NCBI GenBank assembly: GCA_937967725.1
Contig: CALBSY010000361.1
Coordinates: forward strand, 1-5,065
Direction: 5' to 3'
DNA: 5,065 nucleotides
Origin: an uncultured Alphaproteobacteria bacterium
GTDB taxonomy: Bacteria > Pseudomonadota > Alphaproteobacteria > Caulobacterales > Aquidulcibacteraceae
Made by a program: the position numbers and the translations under genes. Shown here piece by piece: positions 1 to 5,065 of the stretch (within the stretch, counting starts at the first letter, position 1; each line of letters begins with the position of its first letter). The notes under the pieces are model-generated. The model saw only the letters and a program-made list of their open reading frames with translations. It did not search any database and was not told where the DNA came from.

Positions 1-639
1 CGCGCAGTGCGACCACAGATCGTCCAGCGCGTGGATCAGCCGGTTCATCTCGTCGATGTTTTCGGTTTCGCTCAGCTTGTACTGCTTCGACCAGCGGTCG
101 ATCTGGCGGGCAAAATAGTTGCCGGCCTTGCCGTAATCGCCCAGGCCGATCTTCTCGTGATCGGTGTTGTGCAGCTGCGCCAGCGTAGCGATCTTGTGCT
201 CATAAATCTTGCGCCGGTCGCTATCCGAGACTTCCGGCAATGCGCCATTCCATAGGACGCGTCCCTCGACCATCTCCATCACATAGAACATCGCGCCGGC
301 GACGCTCTCGTCGGTGCAGAGTGCAAACGGGCGCGCGACGGGAAAGCCGGTCGGGTGCAGCGCCGAGATAACGCGGAACTCACGGTCGACGGCGTGTGCT
401 GAGGGCAGGAGTTTGCCGCCCGGCTTCTTGCGCAGGACGTATTTTTGCTTCGGCGTGACGAGTTGATAGGTTGGGTTCGATTGCCCGCCCTTGAACTGGT
501 TGATGGTCAGCGGGCCTTGGTAACCGTCGACATTCGCCTTCAGCCAAATATCGAGCGCGGTCTCGTCCAGTTTATGACGCTCTTCGACGGGTTTCACGCC
601 CTTGAACTGCGCATGCGGGTCTTCGGCTTGCTCGCTCAT
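1..639 (-). CDS. APH-fold phosphotransferase, ACAD10/ACAD11 N-terminal-like (partial, C-terminus beyond left edge)
   Basis: The first 213 residues of a kinase-like protein are present; the reading frame runs off the left edge. Seen: a nucleotide-binding loop region FKGGQSNPTYQL (residues 49-60), a VLRKKP segment (68-73) carrying the likely ATP-contacting lysine, an REF segment (86-88) with the probable partner glutamate, a hinge-like MFYVMEMVEG (117-126), and GLGDYGKAGNYFARQI (165-180), which I recognise from bacterial relatives of the kinase domain of ACAD10/ACAD11. The catalytic HxD loop and metal-binding Asp should lie in the missing part. Known: this branch of the aminoglycoside phosphotransferase fold includes LvaA of Pseudomonas putida, which takes part in phosphorylating 4-hydroxyacyl-CoA, so a cytoplasmic hydroxyacyl-CoA kinase role is plausible but inferred. 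Antibiotic resistance is unlikely. The ATG at 639 has an AAGG at 648-651, eight bases upstream. The gene starts 41 bases after purD in the same direction. Confidence 0.88.
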   Translation of the reverse strand, partial: MSEQAEDPHAQFKGVKPVEERHKLDETALDIWLKANVDGYQGPLTINQFKGGQSNPTYQLVTPKQKYVLRKKPGGKLLPSAHAVDREFRVISALHPTGFPVARPFALCTDESVAGAMFYVMEMVEGRVLWNGALPEVSDSDRRKIYEHKIATLAQLHNTDHEKIGLGDYGKAGNYFARQIDRWSKQYKLSETENIDEMNRLIHALDDLWSHCA

Positions 640-680
640 GGCTTCGACCTTAGGGACGCCGCGACGCTCAGCGCAAGCCG

Positions 681-1958
681 CTACTTCGCCAGCGCGCGCC
701 AGGCGATATCACGGCGGCAAAAGCCGCCGGGCCAGTCGATGCGGCTGACGGCGGAATAGGCGCGGTTGACGGCGTCCTGCAGCGTGTCGCCAATAGCGGT
801 GACGTTGAGCACGCGTCCGCCGGCGGCGCGCAATGTGCCGTCCTCGTCGCGCTTGGTGCCAGCGTGGAAGATTTGCACGCCGTCGACGCCGCCCGCTTCC
901 GCCAGGCCGCGGATGACCGAACCGGTCAACGGCTCGTCGGGGTAGCCTTGGGCGGCGTACACGACGGTGACCGCAGGGCGGTTATCCCATTCCAGCGCGG
1001 GCGCGCTTGCCAATGCACCCCTTGCGGCCGCCGCCAGCACCGGTGCGAGATCGCTGTTCAGGCGGCGCATCAAGGTTTGGCACTCGGGATCGCCGAACCG
1101 CACATTGAACTCGATCAGCTTTGGCCCTTCGGGCGTAATCATCAGCCCGGCGAACAGCACGCCGACGAACGGGCGGCCCTCCGCCTTCATGCCGCGCAAC
1201 GTCGGCAGAATGATGCGCTCCATGGTTTGGTCGCACGCTTCATCGGTGAACACCGGCGCGGGCGAGTAGGCGCCCATGCCGCCGGTATTGGGGCCCTTGT
1301 CGCCATCGTAGGCGCGCTTGTGATCTTGCGCGGCGACGAGCGGAATCGCGGTTTCGCCATCGCACAGTGCAAAGAAGCTCGCCTCTTCGCCGGGCAGAAA
1401 ATCCTCGATGACGATGCGCTGACCGGCTGTGCCGAATTTGCGCAGGAACAGAATCTCATCGATCGCAGCGTCCGCTTCGCGGCGCGTGGCGGCGATCACA
1501 ACGCCCTTGCCCGCGGCGAGGCCGTCGGCCTTGATCACGAACGGCGGTTCGCGCCCACCGAGATAGGCCTTGGCGTGAATAGCGTCGTCGAACACTTTGT
1601 AGTCGGCGGTGGGTACGCCGTGGCGGACGCAGAACTCTTTCATAAAGGCTTTGGAGGATTCCAACTCCGCCGCCGCCTTGGTTGGCCCGAAACACGCCAC
1701 GCCCACTTGCGCCAAGCTATCGGCTAAGCCAGCCGCCGCCGCCGCTTCGGGACCAATCACCACAAGATCGATCTGTTCGCGCATGGCGAATGCCGCGAGT
1801 TCACGCGCGTCGTCGGCCTTGATCGGCACGCAGCGGCCGAGTTCCGCCAGCCCGGGATTCCCGGGCGCCGAGATCAATTCCGAAATGAGCGGGCTCTGCG
1901 CCAGCTTCCAGCCCAGCGCGTGCTCGCGCCCGCCCGATCCGACGACCAGAATCTTCAT
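681..1958 (-). CDS. purD: Phosphoribosylamine--glycine ligase (GAR synthetase)
   Basis: This cytoplasmic enzyme joins glycine to 5-phosphoribosylamine with ATP hydrolysis to give glycinamide ribonucleotide, the second step of de novo purine synthesis. At 425 residues it has the usual full length (about 430). Seen: N-terminal GSGGREHAL (7-15) and GNPGLAEL (33-40); GPTKAAAELESSKAFMKEF (91-109); the ATP-grasp segment IKADGLAAGKGV (142-153); EDFLPGEEASFF (185-196); the substrate-binding DHKRAYDGDKGPNTGGMGAY (212-231); and the metal- and phosphate-binding EFNVRFGDPE (283-292), followed by the C-terminal domain with QGYP (337-340). The start is fixed by the standard MKILVVGSGG beginning. An AAGG at 1963-1966 lies only four bases from the ATG, a short spacing. 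One oddity: the usual GPEAPL segment reads GPEAAAAAG (69-77). The gene follows the 204-residue membrane protein gene by 52 bases and precedes the kinase gene by 41. Confidence 0.98.
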   Translation of the reverse strand: MKILVVGSGGREHALGWKLAQSPLISELISAPGNPGLAELGRCVPIKADDARELAAFAMREQIDLVVIGPEAAAAAGLADSLAQVGVACFGPTKAAAELESSKAFMKEFCVRHGVPTADYKVFDDAIHAKAYLGGREPPFVIKADGLAAGKGVVIAATRREADAAIDEILFLRKFGTAGQRIVIEDFLPGEEASFFALCDGETAIPLVAAQDHKRAYDGDKGPNTGGMGAYSPAPVFTDEACDQTMERIILPTLRGMKAEGRPFVGVLFAGLMITPEGPKLIEFNVRFGDPECQTLMRRLNSDLAPVLAAAARGALASAPALEWDNRPAVTVVYAAQGYPDEPLTGSVIRGLAEAGGVDGVQIFHAGTKRDEDGTLRAAGGRVLNVTAIGDTLQDAVNRAYSAVSRIDWPGGFCRRDIAWRALAK

Positions 1959-1966
1959 GGGACCTT

Positions 1967-1995
1967 GGATTGCGACCGCGCTACGCCTCGGTCAA
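1967..1995 (-). promoter_or_regulatory. Weak promoter-like sequence before purD
   Basis: In the 52-base gap upstream of purD the minus strand reads TTGACC (plus 1995-1990), and fifteen bases after the following G comes GCAATCC (plus 1973-1967). This partly resembles the alphaproteobacterial housekeeping pattern of TTGAC followed by GCTA-N-A-[AT]-C, but the -10 half is a poor match. If used, transcription would begin almost at the purD ATG, giving a very short or leaderless message. The call rests on similarity alone and may be chance. Confidence 0.2.
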
Positions 1996-2010
1996 GCGTT
2001 GAGGGGATGC

Positions 2011-2625
2011 TCAATTGCCAAAGGCGTCTGATCCGTAATCCGGGCAGGCGCGCACCGGCTCCCGGCTAGCGCCGGGCGTGCGGCTGTCGGCTACCCAACA
2101 TTCGTCGAAGATGGAGCAATAGCAGAATTCGATGGCGTTGGCGGGATCGGCCACCGAAGCCTGCAGCGCGCGCACGACGACTGGGTCCTGCGTGCTGAAT
2201 ACGCGCACGGTCTCACCAGGGCTGATGACGCGGTTGGTGATGAAATCCTGCGCGAAGGGCCGCATCTCGCCGTTGTTAACGGCGCGGATGGCTTCCTCCC
2301 AGCTGGTTCGCGGCGCGCCGCCAATTGTAACGCGCATTGTGCGCAGCTGCGCCGGGCCCACGCCGGTGTTGCTCATGAAGAGCTCGAACGCCGCGTCCTC
2401 GTCGCTCGCATGATCGTTTACAGCGAGCTGCACGTAGGGCCAGACCGAGGCGGCCGTCTGGCGCCGCACGGCTTCGGAGTCTGTTAGGGCGGCGTAGAGC
2501 GCAACGGCGCCGGTGAACACGGCCGCGACCGAAAGCACGGTCTGCCAGATCGAGATGCGCAGGAAGAGCCGTTCGGAGCGCGTGAGCGGCTTGTCTGCTT
2601 CGGGCGGGTTCGTGTTGCCGGTCAT
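2011..2625 (-). CDS. Single-pass membrane protein of unknown function with four C-terminal-half cysteines
   Basis: A 204-residue protein that I cannot assign to a named family. Seen: a short polar N-terminus with basic residues R16, R19 and R23; one membrane helix at about 24-47 (starting ISIWQTVLSV); then SEAVRRQTAASVWPYVQ (50-66) and a probably beta-rich domain containing SNTGVGPA (85-92). Four cysteines (168, 170, 176, 194) sit in the segment around FCYCSIFDECW and RACPDYG. The positive-inside rule puts the N-terminus in the cytoplasm and the larger domain in the periplasm, where the cysteines could form disulfides or a C-x-C metal site; this is inference. The frame is open further upstream (to about 2724), but that part lies inside the peptidase gene and looks like shadow sequence. 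The ATG at 2625 is preferred because it overlaps the peptidase stop as TGATG. No good Shine-Dalgarno sequence precedes it, which fits translational coupling. Confidence 0.85.
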   Translation of the reverse strand: MTGNTNPPEADKPLTRSERLFLRISIWQTVLSVAAVFTGAVALYAALTDSEAVRRQTAASVWPYVQLAVNDHASDEDAAFELFMSNTGVGPAQLRTMRVTIGGAPRTSWEEAIRAVNNGEMRPFAQDFITNRVISPGETVRVFSTQDPVVVRALQASVADPANAIEFCYCSIFDECWVADSRTPGASREPVRACPDYGSDAFGN

Positions 2626-2627
2626 CA
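2623..2627 (-). promoter_or_regulatory. TGATG stop/start overlap (translational coupling)
   Basis: On the minus strand the peptidase stop TGA (2627-2625) shares its last base with the ATG (2625-2623) of the 204-residue membrane protein. The roughly 25 bases upstream contain no purine-rich AGGAG-like element. Such overlaps commonly let terminating ribosomes restart on the next gene, which suggests the two proteins are made in a linked ratio. The overlap is seen; the coupling is inferred. Confidence 0.7.
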
Positions 2628-4490
2628 AGCGGGCGTCATGATGCGGTCGACGCCCGCCTGCACAATCGGGTGATAGGTCGCGCGCGCGCCGGCGTAAACG
2701 CGCCGCGCAACCCCTTGGCCCCAAGCGCCTTGATCCATGAGCGCGCGATAGATTGGGCGGATGAACTTGCCGCGGCCTTGCGTGGTGAGGAAGGTCTCAA
2801 CCGCCGCCTCCGAGGGCGTGAAGCCGTTGCGCACCGCCAGCGCCAGCCAGTCGAAGCGCACCTCCATGTTGCCGATCGTGTCGAGCGCGAAAGCACTTTC
2901 CAGCGCTTGCAGCCGTTCGGCGGGCAGTTCGCGCGGGAGCGTTTGCAGATAGCGCTGACGCTGCATTGTGTTCCAGGTTTCCCACGGCGCGGCTGCTGGC
3001 GGGTCCCCGGCTACGAAAGGTTCGACATAGCCGGGGATGTCATCGAACCCGGAGGCCTGGGGTTCTTCGGCATTGTCGGGGATGCCGGGCGCATAAGCCC
3101 ATTCGTCGAGCTTCAGTTGCGCTTCAAGCGCCGCGTCGCCGCGCACGACGTGTTGGCGGAAGTCCGCCAAGAACCATGCTGTCGTCATTGGCTGAAAGGC
3201 GTGGCGATCGAAGTAAGAGCGCAGATACGAGTCGATGCGCGCGCGTCCGACGATGCGCTCAATCGTACGCAAGAAAAGCGCGCCTTTGTCGTAGGTGATT
3301 GCGCTTGAGCCTTCGACTTCGCCTTCGAAATAAAGCTTCTGGCCGTCTTCCGGCGCCGTGCGCAGCGCGGTTTGGATGTCGGCCCAGCTCAGGACTTCAG
3401 CCATGCGGGCGTGCTCGGCGCCGAACAATTCTTCGCCGATGCGGCCTTCGATGTACGACGTGAAGCCTTCGTTGAGCCATCCGTCCGGCCACGTCGCGTT
3501 GGTGACGAGATTGCCGGACCACGAATGCGCCAGTTCGTGCGCCACGAGCGACACCAGCGAACGGTCGCCGGCGAGGAAGGTGGGGGTCAGGAAAGTGAGG
3601 CGCGGATTTTCCATGCCGCCATAGGGAAACGAGGGCGGCAGGATCAACACGTCGTAGCGGCCCCAGCGGTACGGCCCGTAGAGCGCCTCGGCCACCTGCA
3701 TCATGCGTTCCATATCGGCGACCTCGTAGGCGCCGCGCTCAATGACGCTGGGCTCGGCATAGACGCCGGTGCGCGGGCCGACATCGCGGTGCGCCAGATC
3801 GCCAATGGCGATGGCGATGAGATAGGGCGGGATCGCTTGCGGCATGCGGAAGCGAAAAGCTCGCTGCCCCGCTCCAGCCGGTTCGCCGTCTGGCGTGAGC
3901 ATTTCCGCGCTCATCACCACTTTCAAATCCTCCGGCGCGACGATGCGCGCGTCGTAGGTCTGGCGTATGCCCGGACTGTCTTGGGTCGGGATCCACGTGC
4001 GATTGTGGATCGCCTGGCCTTGGCTGAACAAGAAACGTTTGCCGCTCGACGTCTGCGCCGGTTCGAGCCATTGCAGCGCGCTGGCGCCCGGCGCGGATTC
4101 GTAGTCGATCTCGATTTGGCGGGCGCCGTCGAACTGGATCGTCAGCGGCGCGCCTTTTCGTTCATCGTTCTCGCCGAGCGCATACGTGAGCGGGCGGCCG
4201 CCGGCGGTGATTGAGCGGATTTGCAGACCCTTGCTGTCGAGCACGATCTCGCGCGCTCCGGGCCGCGCTGCGATGTCGAGCCTTGCCTTGCCAGTGAACG
4301 CCTTGCGGTCAAAATCGGCGGTGAGATCGAGCGAGACATGGGTGACGCGCGCCTCTTCCGGACGCGCATAAGAACTCACGTCTTCGGGCAGCGGCGCCAT
4401 CGCAGCGGATGCGGCGCTGGGCGCCGTGGCGCAGGCGTGCAGAAGTGGCGCGGCGAGCGCAGAGCCAAGAAGCGTGCGGCGGCGAAGCAT
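2625..4490 (-). CDS. M1-family zinc aminopeptidase, leukotriene A4 hydrolase-like, exported lipoprotein
   Basis: A complete 621-residue metallopeptidase expected to remove N-terminal residues from peptides at the cell envelope. The N-terminus MLRRRTLLGS followed by a hydrophobic stretch ending LLHAC (lipid-acceptor Cys 20) looks like a twin-arginine-type lipoprotein signal. Seen next: a beta-rich N-terminal domain with FSQGQAIHNRTW (155-166), matching the substrate-binding Gln pair of the family (Q157, Q159); GGMEN (291-295), the exopeptidase motif; the zinc site HELAH-x18-E (H318, E319, H322, E341) in HELAHSWSGNLV and WLNEG; catalytic Tyr 400 in TYDKG; and a C-terminal helical domain with NMEVRFDWL (541-549) and GRGKFIRP (572-579), whose R573 and K575 match the carboxylate-binding pair of leukotriene A4 hydrolase. 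The TTG at 4544 would add 18 basic residues before the signal and is rejected. The ATG at 4490 has a strong ribosome binding site. The stop overlaps the next gene. Confidence 0.95.
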   Translation of the reverse strand: MLRRRTLLGSALAAPLLHACATAPSAASAAMAPLPEDVSSYARPEEARVTHVSLDLTADFDRKAFTGKARLDIAARPGAREIVLDSKGLQIRSITAGGRPLTYALGENDERKGAPLTIQFDGARQIEIDYESAPGASALQWLEPAQTSSGKRFLFSQGQAIHNRTWIPTQDSPGIRQTYDARIVAPEDLKVVMSAEMLTPDGEPAGAGQRAFRFRMPQAIPPYLIAIAIGDLAHRDVGPRTGVYAEPSVIERGAYEVADMERMMQVAEALYGPYRWGRYDVLILPPSFPYGGMENPRLTFLTPTFLAGDRSLVSLVAHELAHSWSGNLVTNATWPDGWLNEGFTSYIEGRIGEELFGAEHARMAEVLSWADIQTALRTAPEDGQKLYFEGEVEGSSAITYDKGALFLRTIERIVGRARIDSYLRSYFDRHAFQPMTTAWFLADFRQHVVRGDAALEAQLKLDEWAYAPGIPDNAEEPQASGFDDIPGYVEPFVAGDPPAAAPWETWNTMQRQRYLQTLPRELPAERLQALESAFALDTIGNMEVRFDWLALAVRNGFTPSEAAVETFLTTQGRGKFIRPIYRALMDQGAWGQGVARRVYAGARATYHPIVQAGVDRIMTPA

Positions 4491-4577
4491 GGATGTCCCC
4501 CTTGTCTTGGGACGCTTCTGAGCGCGCGCCGCGCTTCGTTTCAAGGGCAGAAAGTGTCGCGTTGGCGCCGGTATGCG
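4491..4577. other. Short intergenic gap before the peptidase gene
   Basis: These 87 bases separate the stop of the right-edge membrane protein from the peptidase start. Apart from the ribosome binding site, the minus strand has a TTGAAA (plus 4544-4539), but 17 bases on there is only TCAGAA (plus 4521-4516), a poor -10 element. A GC-only near-palindrome at about 4521-4535 lacks a following T run, so I do not call a terminator. Whether the peptidase has its own promoter is therefore undecided. Confidence 0.5.
4497..4503 (-). promoter_or_regulatory. Ribosome binding site deciding the peptidase start
   Basis: The minus strand reads AAGGGGG here, six bases upstream of the ATG at 4490. Its strength and spacing, with the signal peptide beginning directly at this ATG, favour this start over the upstream in-frame TTG at 4544. 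Confidence 0.75.
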
Positions 4578-5065
4578 TCAGTCGCGCGGTTTCAGCACGC
4601 CCGAGAACGTGATCACAGCCAGCGCGGCAAGGATCGCGCCGACTAGCGCGTAGAGCGCATGCGCCCAACGCCACATGGCCACGCCCTCGAACAGCCGCCA
4701 GTCATTGTAGCGGCCGAGTTCGACGCCGGCCGGCAGCTCCGCGCGTGCGGTGCGGCCAGGAGCGCAGCGGCTTGCCTGTCCGAGATCGATCACCGGCAAC
4801 GCCACGTCGACGGCATACAGCGCTGGCTCCACCGCGCCGTTGCAAGCCTGACCCTGCGGCGTCACCAGCGCGCCCTGTGCGTTCATCGCAAGCACGCCGG
4901 CTACGCCGAGTGCGAGAAACAACGCCAGTGCGCGTGCGGTGCGGATCGGTGAAAGTCCATAGCCGGCGATCAAACCGAATAGCGAAGAGAGCAGCCAAGT
5001 GATCGGTCCGGTGGAAGCGCGCAGTGTGCGTTGGTAGTGCTGCGCGAGCAGAATGCGTCGCGCAT
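4578..5065 (-). CDS. Membrane protein C-terminal module with YxxDxxLPxxDLxQ loop (partial, N-terminus beyond right edge)
   Basis: The last 161 residues of a larger protein; the frame stays open to the right edge. A TTG at 4973 could be read as a start, but the coding sequence upstream of it looks real, so the gene almost certainly begins outside. Seen in order: an ARRILLAQHYQ segment at the edge, GYGLSP, a hydrophobic helix (LALFLALGVAGVLAMN), a loop containing YAVDVALPVIDLGQ and two cysteines (one in QACNG, one in SRCAPG), then a Trp-rich MWRWAHALYALVGA entering a second helix, and a short tail ending KPRD. I recognise this arrangement (RRILLAQ, GYG-x-x-P, helix, Y-x-x-D-x-x-LP-x-x-DL-x-Q, helix) from the C-terminal ends of large bacterial membrane proteins, some with pentapeptide or beta-helical repeats in front. 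The N-terminal domain and the function are unknown. It is followed by the peptidase gene after 87 bases, in the same direction. Confidence 0.8.
   Translation of the reverse strand, partial: ARRILLAQHYQRTLRASTGPITWLLSSLFGLIAGYGLSPIRTARALALFLALGVAGVLAMNAQGALVTPQGQACNGAVEPALYAVDVALPVIDLGQASRCAPGRTARAELPAGVELGRYNDWRLFEGVAMWRWAHALYALVGAILAALAVITFSGVLKPRD

Noticed and set aside
1..639. Aminoglycoside resistance gene
   Set aside because: The GLGDYGKAGNYFARQI and FKGGQSNPTYQL segments place it in the ACAD10/11-like branch rather than with known resistance enzymes, and nothing mobile surrounds it.
445..759. Plus-strand open frame spanning the kinase/purD gap
   Set aside because: It overlaps two genuine minus-strand genes, and its translation has no family signature.
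864..1727. Plus-strand open frame of 287 codons opposite purD
   Set aside because: It lies wholly antisense to a clear purD, and its translation is Arg/His/Ala-rich with no recognisable domain. Long antisense frames are expected in GC-rich coding DNA.
1850..1866. Perfect 7-base inverted repeat with a 3-base centre (GCCCGGG / CCCGGGC)
   Set aside because: It encodes the conserved PurD PGNPG motif, where repeated Pro-Gly codons around Asn create the symmetry; no T run follows.
2061..2076. Six-base inverted repeat CCCGGC-TAGC-GCCGGG near the end of the 204-residue gene
   Set aside because: It lies inside coding sequence with no T run on the minus strand, so there is no support for a terminator.
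2670..3308. Plus-strand open frame of 212 codons opposite the peptidase C-terminal domain
   Set aside because: Same shadow pattern; the minus-strand frame has conserved family residues throughout this stretch.
3372..4214. Plus-strand open frame of 280 codons opposite the peptidase gene
   Set aside because: Antisense shadow of the M1 peptidase; composition is dominated by Arg, Ala and Val without motifs or a plausible start context.
4491..4544. Upstream TTG start extending the peptidase by 18 residues
   Set aside because: The added residues are basic and would sit before a complete signal peptide. The ATG at 4490 has a strong, well-spaced ribosome binding site.
4516..4544. TTGAAA with a 17-base spacer as a promoter for the peptidase
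   Set aside because: The -10 position reads TCAGAA, only two matches to the consensus; not enough to call.

Overview
The window looks like ordinary chromosomal DNA from a GC-rich bacterium, most likely an alphaproteobacterium and possibly Caulobacterales or Hyphomonadaceae. This rests on base composition, codon use and the style of the proteins; it is an inference and no species is named. All five supported genes lie on the minus strand and are tightly packed, and no gap exceeds 90 bases. No tRNA, rRNA, CRISPR array, insertion sequence, integrase or convincing terminator is visible.

In the direction of transcription (right to left) the layout is as follows. (1) 5065-4578 is the C-terminal end of a membrane protein whose beginning lies beyond the right edge. 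It has two hydrophobic segments around a loop with a recognisable Y-x-x-D-x-x-LPVIDL-x-Q motif. (2) 4490-2625 is a complete M1-family zinc metallopeptidase of the leukotriene A4 hydrolase/aminopeptidase B type, with a twin-arginine-like lipoprotein signal. (3) 2625-2011 is a 204-residue single-pass membrane protein of unknown function. Its start codon overlaps the peptidase stop codon (TGATG). (4) 1958-681 is purD, the GAR synthetase of de novo purine synthesis. (5) 639-1 is the N-terminal 213 residues of an APH-fold kinase of the ACAD10/ACAD11 N-terminal type, cut by the left edge.

The peptidase and the 204-residue protein are almost certainly co-transcribed and probably translationally coupled, so they may act together at the cell envelope. 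purD and the kinase gene are 41 bases apart and could share a transcript, but their known biochemistries (purine synthesis and acyl-CoA or small-molecule phosphorylation) do not point to one pathway. The 52-base gap before purD holds a weak promoter-like sequence, so purD may begin a separate unit. I found no clear new system. The most open questions are the coupled 204-residue Cys-containing protein and the membrane module at the right edge.
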